Source of the DNA: a bacterium
GTDB taxonomy: Bacteria; SZUA-79; Acidulodesulfobacterales; Acidulodesulfobacteraceae
Reading direction: 5' to 3'
NCBI GenBank assembly: GCA_021784835.1
Contig: JAJYHI010000015.1
Span: 1 to 20,168, forward strand
DNA: 20,168 nucleotides
Under the pieces are notes generated by a model. That model searched no databases. It was not told the origin of the DNA and saw only the letters and a list, made by a program, of their open reading frames with translations. Positions 1 to 7,604 of the stretch are shown one piece after another (within the stretch, counting starts at the first letter, position 1; each line of letters starts with the position of its first letter). The translations under genes were made by a program, and so were the position numbers.

Positions 1-1534
1 TTTTGTAAGTTCCGCCTATGTCAACCCCTACTATATGGTAATCGTCGCCGGATATGTAAAAATTGCTTAAAAATCCGTTAAGCATAAAACCTTTTCCGCT
101 TCTCGTTTTGCCGAAAACTATTCCGTGCTTTGAAGGCAGGCGGTTTTCGTAAAGGTCGAGTCTTACCGCTTCCCCTCTGTCGTTTATTAACGGAATAGCG
201 CATTTTTCCGTCCCCTTAAACCCTTCGTTAAGCGGTATGAAAGGTGCTGCCGCCGTAGAAATAGACGTTTTAAATCTCCTGTTAAAGCGCGATTGACCGG
301 GTAAAAAAGAAAGATAAAGTTTATGATGCTCCATGTCGTCTATTATTCCTTCCATTCCGTTCAAATTTTTAAAAGATTCAAGGAGTTTTACCGCCCTTAC
401 ATTCAGGTCTTCTAAATTTTTAGACTTTATTCGCGCACATAAAGAAAATTCTACGACTTTCTTTTTAAGTTTTGAAACCGATTCCAAAAACTCGTCTAAC
501 TGTTCGGTAATATTAACCCCTTTATAATCCGTATATCCGCCGTTTACCGCTTCCGTCAAACTTGCTTTTATATTTCTGTCCGTCTGTATTTTTTCCATAG
601 TTTTTTCCTGTTCTGGAATATTAAAGGCGACTGCTATATCATAAGGAAAAAAATCATCTTCCGTCACAGACCCGTTTAAGTTTAAAAGGGGCGTTATACC
701 GAATGAATCTATTTTTGACGGAAGTCTGTGCATGTTTATAAATTTATAATAATATCCGTCTATATAAAAAAAATCTTTTTTGATTTCGGCATATGAATAT
801 ATAAGCTGGCTTCTGAACGTCGAACCGTCCATCATATCTTCCCATTTCGGCGCTTTGACTCCGCAGGCAAATCTTAAAGGATTTAATTCTTCGTAAAAAT
901 AGTCCACAAGCTCCTGATTATTCATTTTTTTTAAGCTTAAATCGAGTTTTGAGGATATAAAACCCAGATTGTTTTCGACGTTTCTTAATTTTCTTTCTAT
1001 TATTTTTTTATCGCAGCCGGCGTTTAGTTTTGCGATAGAATTAACGGAAGACTTTAAATCAATTTTGGCAAGCCTGCCTGCAAAACCTGCAAATATAGAA
1101 GTTAAGTTCGTTTTGCCGGTATTTGAACGAAGGCTTAAACCGTTAATTGTGCAAAAAAGGTATATATTAACGTTTTTAATATTTTTAGATTCCAGATGCT
1201 TTATTTTATTATCTTTTATATATTTAAAATTTACTGGCGGCACGGAAGAGTTTTCGTAGTTAGAAATAAATTTTTCATTTTTGTCGCCTATTTTGTAAAT
1301 CCATTGAAGACTGATGTTTTCGTCCATAAGATTGAGCAGAAGATCGTTTACGTAAGCCGTATCGTTAACTATTTTATTTTCGGAAAGATAGTAATCGAAG
1401 CCTTTTACGGAAAAACCTATTGTAAAAGACCCGTCTACGCCTGCGGCTATACCGTCGTTTACCGACAAAAGATTAACGTATTTATTTAATGAACCGGACG
1501 GCTCTATTTTTTTTAAAACGGAATTTAACAGCAT
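1..1534 (-). CDS. VirB4/TraC-type conjugation ATPase (partial, C-terminus off the left edge)
   Basis: I translated this reading frame from the ATG at 1534 leftwards; it stays open for 511 codons to the window edge. The product resembles the VirB4/TraC ATPases that energise pilus assembly and DNA transfer at the inner membrane in type IV secretion systems. Supporting marks are a mid-protein FYEELNP segment, and a P-loop at residues 475-482 (GKTRSGKG) followed about 30 residues later by VGVDIGGTYK, which matches the DxGxSY-like strand after the P-loop in TraC-type proteins. The last P-loop residue is Gly where Ser/Thr is usual. Walker B and the rest of the ATPase domain lie outside the window. 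The start lies 10 bases past the stop of the VirB3-like gene. An AAGGAG sits in the end of that gene, but about 16 bases from the ATG, so re-initiation after the upstream stop is likely. The family is fairly secure; TraC versus VirB4 subtype is less so. Confidence 0.8.
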   Translation of the reverse strand, partial: MLLNSVLKKIEPSGSLNKYVNLLSVNDGIAAGVDGSFTIGFSVKGFDYYLSENKIVNDTAYVNDLLLNLMDENISLQWIYKIGDKNEKFISNYENSSVPPVNFKYIKDNKIKHLESKNIKNVNIYLFCTINGLSLRSNTGKTNLTSIFAGFAGRLAKIDLKSSVNSIAKLNAGCDKKIIERKLRNVENNLGFISSKLDLSLKKMNNQELVDYFYEELNPLRFACGVKAPKWEDMMDGSTFRSQLIYSYAEIKKDFFYIDGYYYKFINMHRLPSKIDSFGITPLLNLNGSVTEDDFFPYDIAVAFNIPEQEKTMEKIQTDRNIKASLTEAVNGGYTDYKGVNITEQLDEFLESVSKLKKKVVEFSLCARIKSKNLEDLNVRAVKLLESFKNLNGMEGIIDDMEHHKLYLSFLPGQSRFNRRFKTSISTAAAPFIPLNEGFKGTEKCAIPLINDRGEAVRLDLYENRLPSKHGIVFGKTRSGKGFMLNGFLSNFYISGDDYHIVGVDIGGTYK

Positions 1535-1544
1535 AAATTTATTC

Positions 1545-1859
1545 TTATTTCTCCTTTTCAGAATTTAAAACGTACAGCTCTTTTTTTGCGAATATAAAAG
1601 ATAAAAGCGAATTCGTATAAAAATCCGGTTTATTTTTCTTATACTTTTTTATAAATATTAATGTTGCGGTATCCGACAATATCGCTATAATAATAGCTTT
1701 TTTAAATATTAATATAGAAGCCGTAGTCAAAAAAATAAAAAATGCCCAGTCGTAAATTTCAAGCCCGAATCTCGTTATTTTTCCGTGTATTTCGCTGTAT
1801 ATTTTAAATTCGGTATATCCTTGCGCATTTATTGCTTTGTTCTGTTTTTTTTGAGTCAT
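1545..1859 (-). CDS. VirB3/TraL-like type IV secretion membrane protein
   Basis: This 104-residue protein fits the small VirB3/TraL inner-membrane subunit that partners VirB4. It has a short polar N-terminus, a hydrophobic stretch at about residues 38-70 that could hold one or two membrane segments, then a basic KKYKKNKP run and a short amphipathic tail. That basic-plus-Pro pattern after the membrane segment is typical of TraL proteins. The family is usually 90-110 residues long, so this is full length. It lies directly between a pilin-like gene and a VirB4-type ATPase gene, the VirB2-VirB3-VirB4 order of many conjugation operons. No Shine-Dalgarno is visible before the ATG; the leader is A/T only. 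The sequence alone is too short and variable for certainty, so the call leans on context. Confidence 0.65.
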   Translation of the reverse strand: MTQKKQNKAINAQGYTEFKIYSEIHGKITRFGLEIYDWAFFIFLTTASILIFKKAIIIAILSDTATLIFIKKYKKNKPDFYTNSLLSFIFAKKELYVLNSEKEK

Positions 1860-1915
1860 TTTTTATTTTATTTATATATATGTATTGTTATAATTATTTT
1901 TATTTATGCAGCATT

Positions 1916-2461
1916 TTAAGGCTGTCCTATCGTCGTTGCGCCGTTACCGGCTCCAATATTCATACCGGCGGCAGCGCCTCCCGCATTCTGGACTATTCCG
2001 AGTATTGCCCCTGTTATAGTCGGAGCAAGCATAACGCCTGTTCCTGCCGCCGCAGTTATAAACGCTTTTCTTGCGGCATCCGGTTTGTGCTGTTTTATAT
2101 CGTAAAAGCCTTTAACGAGTCCTATGGTAAGAGTAGCGGGAGCAAGCCTGTAGCATATCCACGTCGTAGCTTCGTTTAAAATGCCGGAAGCGCCTATACC
2201 GAGCGAACCCTGATTTAAGTTTATCATAGCGGAAGCGCATGAAGCGACGGAGATAATACTTCCGAAAGCAAAAACAGATAATAAAACCTTGCCGTAAGAT
2301 ACATTAGTTGCCTTATTTTTTTTAGTTTCGGACTGAATTTTTGCGGCGATATTTACAGAAACGTTAAAATAAAAATTTTTAAACCTTTCAATCTTTTTAA
2401 ATGTTTTAAGCGGATTAAAATAGTTAAAGTAAACGGCGTTTTCTAATTTTCTTGCGGACAT
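1916..2461 (-). CDS. VirB2/TraA-like conjugative pilin precursor
   Basis: This 181-residue protein has the profile of a conjugative pilin precursor. A long polar, basic leader (residues 1-55) is followed by a hydrophobic segment (about 58-78) ending in Ala-Ser-Ala, a plausible signal peptidase site after residue 78. The remaining roughly 103 residues contain two further hydrophobic helices (about 103-118 and 132-158) separated by a basic loop (YDIKQHKPDAARK), then a Gly/Ala-rich tail. Two helices with a short basic loop is the fold of TraA/VirB2 pilins, and F pilin also has an unusually long leader. A strong AAGGAGGG sits nine bases before the ATG at 2461, consistent with high expression. It is the first gene of the operon with the VirB3- and VirB4-like genes. 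The family assignment rests on architecture and context rather than a recognised motif. Confidence 0.6.
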   Translation of the reverse strand: MSARKLENAVYFNYFNPLKTFKKIERFKNFYFNVSVNIAAKIQSETKKNKATNVSYGKVLLSVFAFGSIISVASCASAMINLNQGSLGIGASGILNEATTWICYRLAPATLTIGLVKGFYDIKQHKPDAARKAFITAAAGTGVMLAPTITGAILGIVQNAGGAAAGMNIGAGNGATTIGQP

Positions 2462-2564
2462 TTCTGCGTCCCTCCTTAAACTTAACGATTAAATTAATTT
2501 AATATCAATATTAAAAAACTGATATAATTGAGATAATATTATTTAATCATTTTAATGTTTCAGG

Positions 2565-2594
2565 ATTATGACGAAAATGTTAAAAATATGTTAA
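2565..2594 (-). promoter_or_regulatory. Candidate sigma-70 promoter of the type IV secretion operon
   Basis: Read on the minus strand, TTAACA (2594-2589) and CATAAT (2570-2565) are separated by 18 bases. Each matches the consensus at five of six positions. It lies about 100 bases upstream of the pilin-like start. AT-rich DNA produces many such matches, so confidence is modest. Confidence 0.35.
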
Positions 2595-2598
2595 TTTT

Positions 2599-2618
2599 TT
2601 GTTACATTTACGTTACAA
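2599..2618. promoter_or_regulatory. Imperfect 20-bp dyad, possible operator
   Basis: The sequence reads TTGTTAC-ATTTAC-GTTACAA. The arms are inverted repeats apart from one position, and GTTACA also appears twice in direct orientation. It sits just upstream of the candidate promoter of the type IV secretion operon, where a repressor or activator could bind. No regulator gene for it is seen here. Confidence 0.25.
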
Positions 2619-2692
2619 AATTCCGCAAATAAGGAAGGAAACGGCAATAGCGGGAAAAGGATATAATTAATTCTGCCCACGTCAAAAAAATA

Positions 2693-3193
2693 TTAGAATT
2701 TTTCGAAATCCTTAATAGCTTTTCTAAGGTATTCTGGAATACGCTTAGGTTTAAAATCTACGTTGTCGACGCAGACTAAGACCGTATATCCGGAGGCGAT
2801 CTCGGTATGTATTGAAGGCAGAGTTTGTTTAAGTTTCGAGGTCATAGGGTATCCGCCGTCTTTCGGCGGATTTTCCGTCTTATTTTCTCTTACTATTTTA
2901 TAAATAAAGTTAAAACTAGAATTTTTTATATATTCTATTTTTGTATATATCTTTAAATCGTCGTCGTATTTCGCAGGATTAAAATATTTACAGTTGGATT
3001 CGGCTACAACGAAGTAAAAGCCTTCTTTTTCTATGTCGGTATATTTGTAGCCTATGTTTTTAAGATACTCCGTTCTTGCCACTTCGAAAAATACGAAATA
3101 TTTACCGTAGTAAACGACGGACATAGCATCCGTTTCTTCGTATCTGACCTTTAGTTCTGTGTAAAATTTAAATTCTTCCGTTTTATCCTTCAA
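2693..3193 (-). CDS. YbgC/4HBT-type acyl-CoA thioesterase with an in-frame insertion
   Basis: This 166-residue hotdog-fold protein resembles YbgC-type acyl-CoA thioesterases. Residues 17-32 (RYEETDAMSVVYYGKY) carry the family signature with the catalytic Asp at 22, followed by FFEVARTEYL. The closing strand GYTVLVCVD (135-143) also fits. Between these strands, where the family has a tight turn, about 27 extra residues (roughly 104-131) are present; their DNA includes a perfect GC-rich palindrome. The start is TTG at 3193, inside the end of the upstream response-regulator gene (11-base overlap). No ATG or GTG lies between it and the active-site Met24, so a coupled TTG start is the only reasonable choice. 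Related proteins act on short acyl-CoAs or associate with the Tol-Pal system, but nothing here points to the substrate. Confidence 0.8.
   Translation of the reverse strand: MKDKTEEFKFYTELKVRYEETDAMSVVYYGKYFVFFEVARTEYLKNIGYKYTDIEKEGFYFVVAESNCKYFNPAKYDDDLKIYTKIEYIKNSSFNFIYKIVRENKTENPPKDGGYPMTSKLKQTLPSIHTEIASGYTVLVCVDNVDFKPKRIPEYLRKAIKDFEKF
2851..2871. repeat. GC-rich palindrome inside the thioesterase insertion
   Basis: ATCCGCCG (2851-2858) and CGGCGGAT (2864-2871) form a perfect 8-bp inverted repeat around a 5-base loop. It encodes the PPKDGGYP part of the extra segment in the thioesterase. GC-rich palindromes are rare in this AT-rich window, so it may mark an inserted small palindromic element. 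Confidence 0.6.
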
Positions 3194-3560
3194 TTTTTAA
3201 ATATTCCCTTATTTTTTCGTAAAGTATGTTTTTATCTATAGGTTTTGCGATAAAATCGTTAAACCCAAGAGATATCAGATGTTCTTTATTGCCTGCCATG
3301 GCGTGCGCCGTAACCGCAATAACGGGAATATTTTTGTATGCTTCATTGCATTTCAACCTTTTAAAAACTTCTATTCCGTCTATCCCTGGAAGTCCTATAT
3401 CGAGAAGAATTAAAGCAATATCGGGATTTTCATCCGTTTTTTTAAGCGCTTCGTAACCGTCTTCGGCCGTTACTATATCTAAATCGAACGGCTCCAGCAT
3501 TGCCGTAATTAAATCAAGATTTATAGCATTATCTTCTACTATAAGAATTTTATTACGCAT
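3183..3560 (-). CDS. Single-domain response regulator (CheY/DivK-like)
   Basis: This 125-residue protein is a lone receiver domain. Acidic pocket residues E9 and D10, the phospho-acceptor D54 (LLDIGLP), T84 and K106 (AKPID) are all in place. The segments NAINLDL and AHAMAG resemble DivK-like receivers and the receiver modules of hybrid kinases. With no output domain, it probably works as a phosphorelay intermediate or by binding a partner. It lies about 80 bases downstream of the hybrid kinase gene on the same strand, so that kinase is the natural phosphodonor. Its stop overlaps the TTG start of the thioesterase gene. The start at 3560 has no Shine-Dalgarno; a TATAAT-like string abuts the ATG. 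Confidence 0.9.
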   Translation of the reverse strand: MRNKILIVEDNAINLDLITAMLEPFDLDIVTAEDGYEALKKTDENPDIALILLDIGLPGIDGIEVFKRLKCNEAYKNIPVIAVTAHAMAGNKEHLISLGFNDFIAKPIDKNILYEKIREYLKIEG

Positions 3561-3643
3561 ATTATATAATTAATTTAATTTAATTTAATAATGCAACGTA
3601 TCAATAATTAATATTAATTTATTTCTTTATTTTTTTTAATTCT

Positions 3644-6580
3644 TCAGTTTACTTCCGCTACGGTATTTCCTCCCGAACTCTTAATATCGCAAAGCCTGTT
3701 GTATATTTTAGAAACAAGCTCTTCTGGAGTCTCTCCGTCTTTTGGGAACGAAGCGACTATAAAGGAAGCCGTTAATTTTTTAGACTTTAACTCTTCTTCT
3801 TTATAAAAAGGATAATCCCTTACGACCGAACAGAACCTGTTTGCGACGAATACGGCCGCATCTTTTAAGGTATTATTTAATATTATTGCAAACTCGTCAT
3901 AGCCGAATCTTACTATCACATCAGAGCCTCTAAGCATTTTCTTTAAAATTTCCGATATTTTTTTAAGCGCTATGTCGGAATGAAAATTTCCTACTAAATC
4001 GCAGTATTCTTTAAAATTATCTATATCTAAAAATATTACGCTGAAAACTATATTGTATCTTTTTGCCCTGTTAATTTCCTGAGCCAATCTTATATTAAAA
4101 TAATTATGGTCTAAAAGACCGGTAATTTCATCGAATAAACCTGCTTTTTGGGGATAGATAAGCTCCAATTCCCTTATAGAGCGGCTTAATTCTTCGGCGG
4201 AAAAAGATTTTTTGCCTATTATTCTTTCAATATTGCCGGAAAGTTTAAGCCTTTCTTCTACAGTCAAATCTTTGGACGTTATAATGAATATAGGTATTTG
4301 AGCAGATATAGGATGTTTTTTTATGTTTTCGGCTACTTCGAATCCGTCTATGTCCGGCATTATCAAATCTAGCAGTATCAAATCGGGTTTAAGCTCTATT
4401 GACATTTTAAGGCCTTCTTCGCCGTTGTATGCATGGACGAGATTAAAACCTTCATCCGCCAAAATTTTTCCTATCATTTTATGAACTATCGGGTCGTCGT
4501 CGACAAGCAGAATATTAACCTGTCTTTTTTTTCTTTTAGAGGTCAATGTAAACTGCGAAAGAGTATGAATAAGCGATTCTTTTTCTATAGGTTTTATAAG
4601 ATAATCCGTAGCGCCTAGCGCAAATCCCAAGTCTTTATTGTCTATTATGCTCGTTATAATTACCGGTATGTTTTTTGTGTCTTTGTCGGTTTTTAATTCG
4701 TTTAAAACGTCCCATCCGTCCTTTTTCGGCAGCATAATATCTAATAGAATAGCGAAAGGCTTTAAACTTTTCGCCTTTTCGACGGCTTCTATTCCGTCGT
4801 ATGCATGGGCAACCGAATATCCCGAGTTTACCAAGTTTATAGTTAAAATTTCAGAGGTAGGGCGGTCGTCTTCTGAAACAAGCACTAAAGGTTTATTTCT
4901 TTTGGCGTTGTTGTTCCAGAAAAAAGTTTTTGCATCTACCGTTATTAAAGTTTTTTCGGTTTCTTCGACGCTCATTGCGGCAGCTTTTTCGGCTTCAAGA
5001 GGATTTGGCAGGATAAAAGTAAAATCGGTTAAACCGTTTTCGACCGATTCAAAGTTTATATGCCCTCCGTGCAGTTCTATTATTTTTTTCGTCAAAGCAA
5101 GTCCGAGGCCCGTTCCTTCATACTGCCTAGAGTAATTATTATCCGCCTGAGTAAATTCTTCGAATATTTTATTTTTAAAATTATCGTCTATGCCTATTCC
5201 GCTGTTTATAACGTCTATCTGTATGTATTCAAACAATTTATCGCGAGATGTTTCCGGTTTAATATTTACGGCGGGAGAAACATTTTTGCACACTACTTTA
5301 ACTTCGGTATTTTCAAAAGAAAATTTTATGGCGTTGCTTAAAAGATTATATATCACCTGTTTAAATTTAATTCTATCGGAATACAGTTTGTAATCTTGGG
5401 AACATTCATAATCGACGGTTATCGTAAGATTCTTTTTTCCGGCAAGCGATTTTAAAACGACGATAGCTTCGTCTATAGCTTCCTTAATAGAAAAAACGGA
5501 GTATTCAAGAGTGAACATGCCTGCTTCTATTTTAGATATGTCGAGAATATTGTTTATAAGCTGGAGCAGATGTTTGCCCGATACTAATATGTTATTGGTA
5601 TATTTTTTATGCTTTTCGCTTAAATCCGCCGAATCTTTAAGAAGATCTGAATAGCCTATAATTGCATTAAGCGGCGTCCTTAATTCGTGAGACATATTTG
5701 CGATAAATTTAGATTTTAACTCATTTGACTTTCTAAGTTCCTTGTTGCTTTCTTCAAACTGTTTCGTTCTTTCTATAACCTTATTTTCAAGATTTTCGTT
5801 CAGCTCCTTCAGCCTTTTTTCCTGCAATTTTATGTCCGTAATATCTTTAGAAATGCCGATAGTTCCTATTATATCTCCATTCTTATCCATAATGCGTGAT
5901 ATCGTAAGAGATATATTGACCGTACTTCCGTCCTTTTTTCTAAGCAGCGTTTCGTAATTTGCTACGAATTTATCTTTTTTAAGCTTTTCTAAAATATCGT
6001 CTCTTTCTTCGGGATTTATATAAAATTCGGATGCGCGCTTTCCTATAACTTCTTTCTGGGAATAACCGAGCATATTTTCGCCGCCCTTATTAAATTCGGT
6101 AATTATACCGCGGCGGTCGGTGACCATAATCATATCGAAAGAATCGTCTAAGATATTTTTAAAGTATGCCTTCTGCTCTCTTAACTGCTTAATAATGCTT
6201 TCTTTATCGATATGATTTTTGTGCCTGTCGTAAAGCAGGTCGTAAATAAGTTTGGAACTGACGGAATTAATAATCTCTATTCCGTGGTCGTGAAGCAACG
6301 CAAGCTCGGCAAGTTCTAATTCAGGTTCTCCGGTCAGATTAAATATTATATTAAAATTTATATTAGCGTCGTTAACTTCCTTAATCGTTTTAAAGCATTT
6401 TATTCCGGATTCTTTTGCATAGACGGCGCCTTCTTTGTCTAAATTTCTGGCGGTTAACGCGGCTATCTCGACGTTTTTATCGTCTCGAAGCATTTCAATC
6501 ATAGTCTTAGCGGCTTTGCCGCCGCCGTATATCAGGATTTTTGCCATGACACCGTTCATAAAATTATTCAGTTTCTTCAA
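3644..6580 (-). CDS. Hybrid sensor kinase: Rossmann-like, PAS, HisKA, HATPase, REC, REC, degenerate GGDEF
   Basis: This 978-residue multidomain signalling protein is probably cytoplasmic, as no membrane segment is seen. Residues 12-115 look like a Rossmann nucleotide-binding fold with a Gly-rich loop (YGGGKAA, 18-24). A PAS domain follows (about 135-250), then a coiled linker. The dimerisation/phosphotransfer region has H298 in MSHELRTP. The ATPase domain has the N box (N416), a G1 box reading NSGIGI with Asn for the usual Asp, and GTGLGL. Two receivers follow, with D614 and D738 as phospho-acceptors. The C-terminal diguanylate-cyclase-like domain (about 815-965) has GYDEF (893-897) in place of GGDEF but keeps an RGSD inhibitory-site motif (884-887) at the correct spacing. 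Cyclase activity is therefore doubtful, while c-di-GMP binding is possible. The start is uncertain: TTG at 6580 follows an AAGGAG by 13 bases; ATGs at 6559 and 6547 are alternatives. Confidence 0.88.
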   Translation of the reverse strand: MKKLNNFMNGVMAKILIYGGGKAAKTMIEMLRDDKNVEIAALTARNLDKEGAVYAKESGIKCFKTIKEVNDANINFNIIFNLTGEPELELAELALLHDHGIEIINSVSSKLIYDLLYDRHKNHIDKESIIKQLREQKAYFKNILDDSFDMIMVTDRRGIITEFNKGGENMLGYSQKEVIGKRASEFYINPEERDDILEKLKKDKFVANYETLLRKKDGSTVNISLTISRIMDKNGDIIGTIGISKDITDIKLQEKRLKELNENLENKVIERTKQFEESNKELRKSNELKSKFIANMSHELRTPLNAIIGYSDLLKDSADLSEKHKKYTNNILVSGKHLLQLINNILDISKIEAGMFTLEYSVFSIKEAIDEAIVVLKSLAGKKNLTITVDYECSQDYKLYSDRIKFKQVIYNLLSNAIKFSFENTEVKVVCKNVSPAVNIKPETSRDKLFEYIQIDVINSGIGIDDNFKNKIFEEFTQADNNYSRQYEGTGLGLALTKKIIELHGGHINFESVENGLTDFTFILPNPLEAEKAAAMSVEETEKTLITVDAKTFFWNNNAKRNKPLVLVSEDDRPTSEILTINLVNSGYSVAHAYDGIEAVEKAKSLKPFAILLDIMLPKKDGWDVLNELKTDKDTKNIPVIITSIIDNKDLGFALGATDYLIKPIEKESLIHTLSQFTLTSKRKKRQVNILLVDDDPIVHKMIGKILADEGFNLVHAYNGEEGLKMSIELKPDLILLDLIMPDIDGFEVAENIKKHPISAQIPIFIITSKDLTVEERLKLSGNIERIIGKKSFSAEELSRSIRELELIYPQKAGLFDEITGLLDHNYFNIRLAQEINRAKRYNIVFSVIFLDIDNFKEYCDLVGNFHSDIALKKISEILKKMLRGSDVIVRFGYDEFAIILNNTLKDAAVFVANRFCSVVRDYPFYKEEELKSKKLTASFIVASFPKDGETPEELVSKIYNRLCDIKSSGGNTVAEVN

Positions 6581-6673
6581 GCTAAACTTATTTCTCCTTG
6601 ATAGTTAAGTAATAAATATCTATTTATTAATATTATATATTATATACAGCGATAATAAATTATAAATTTTAAA

Positions 6674-7078
6674 TTACAAAGACCTGGCGTTAAGCAGAAG
6701 GCTTATTTTGTCTCTGAGCAGTTCGTTTCTTATAGGCTTATCGACGTAATCGGTAGCTCCGTCTTCAAAACTTTTTTTTACGGTTTCTTTATCGTTAAGA
6801 GCGCTTATCATTAAAATGGGAACTTTGTCGTAAACTTTTCTGATAGTCCTGAGAACGTCGAGTCCGTTTATTTTCGGAAGCATTATATCGATAATAATAA
6901 GGTCGAAAATATTTCCTTCGGTAATTTTATCCAATGCGTCCCTGCCGTTTTCTGCTATAGTTACGTCGGCGTCAAAAGACGATTGTATAATAATTCGCAC
7001 AAGTTCCGAATGCATCCTGTTGTCTTCTACCAGAAGAATTTTTTTTCTGGGAGTAATTCTGTTCGCTAAATTTATCAT
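6674..7078 (-). CDS. Single-domain response regulator
   Basis: This 134-residue receiver domain has a short basic N-terminal extension. Pocket residues E18 and D19, the phospho-acceptor D64 (IIIDIMLP), S92 and K114 (VDKPI) are present, so it should be phosphorylatable. There is no output domain. It lies 93 bases upstream of the hybrid kinase gene in the same orientation, suggesting shared transcription. With the regulator on the other side of the kinase, it makes a three-gene phosphorelay-like set. AAGGA lies eight bases before the ATG at 7078, a good ribosome site. Confidence 0.9.
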   Translation of the reverse strand: MINLANRITPRKKILLVEDNRMHSELVRIIIQSSFDADVTIAENGRDALDKITEGNIFDLIIIDIMLPKINGLDVLRTIRKVYDKVPILMISALNDKETVKKSFEDGATDYVDKPIRNELLRDKISLLLNARSL

Positions 7079-7151
7079 GGCATTATCCTTAATAAATAAC
7101 AGCCGTTAGATTAATTTTGATATATTATGTAATACCGCTATTTTAATATTA

Positions 7152-7514
7152 TTACTTATTCTTCCTTTTTTCAAGTTCTTCCTGTTTAGTTTTGCAGGCA
7201 ATGCATAAAGTAGCTTCCGGCCTGTATTCCAATCTTTTTTCGGAAATTTCTCCGCCGCATTCGTCGCATATTCCGTAAGTACCGTTTTCTATTCTGGACA
7301 GCGCTTCCTGTATTTTAGGAATTAGTTTCCTTTCTCTGTCGCGTATCCTTAGTTCGAAGTTTCTGTCGGATTCTAAAGTCGCCCTGTCGTTAGGGTCGGG
7401 AAAATTATCGTCTTCTTTCGTCATGCTGTCGACGGTTTTAAGAGCATCGTCGAGCAAAGACTCTAATTTTTTGTTTAAAATATTTTTAAAATGTAAAAGC
7501 TTTTCTTCCGTCAC
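7152..7514 (-). CDS. DksA/TraR-family zinc-finger transcription factor
   Basis: This 120-residue protein has the DksA layout: an N-terminal coiled coil (about 1-75) whose tip carries DPNDRA (40-45), matching the acidic DxxDxA tip that reaches into the RNA polymerase secondary channel. A C4 zinc finger follows (C83, C86, C104, C107; CxxC-17-CxxC), then a short charged helix. DksA-type proteins bind RNA polymerase, often with ppGpp, to tune rRNA and stress promoters. It is shorter than E. coli DksA (151 residues), as is common in deltaproteobacterial homologues, and could be a paralogue. The start is GTG at 7514, preceded by a G-rich GGCGGGGG at about nine bases. Neighbours are mqnC upstream and a response regulator downstream. 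Confidence 0.85.
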   Translation of the reverse strand: MTEEKLLHFKNILNKKLESLLDDALKTVDSMTKEDDNFPDPNDRATLESDRNFELRIRDRERKLIPKIQEALSRIENGTYGICDECGGEISEKRLEYRPEATLCIACKTKQEELEKRKNK

Positions 7515-7604
7515 GGAAATTATGCCCCCGCCTTTTTATAATATAATTTGTTGTTTATTTATAAAAATTATAACATAATTTTAATTTTAAAAAAATATAT
7601 ATAT

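Noticed and set aside
969..1489. Two overlapping plus-strand frames of about 96 codons
   Set aside because: They lie opposite the VirB4-like gene, whose frame is open throughout and carries recognisable motifs.
2851..2875. Hairpin followed by TTTT as a plus-strand intrinsic terminator
   Set aside because: No plus-strand gene is upstream of it, and it is inside a minus-strand coding region; the insertion explanation fits better.
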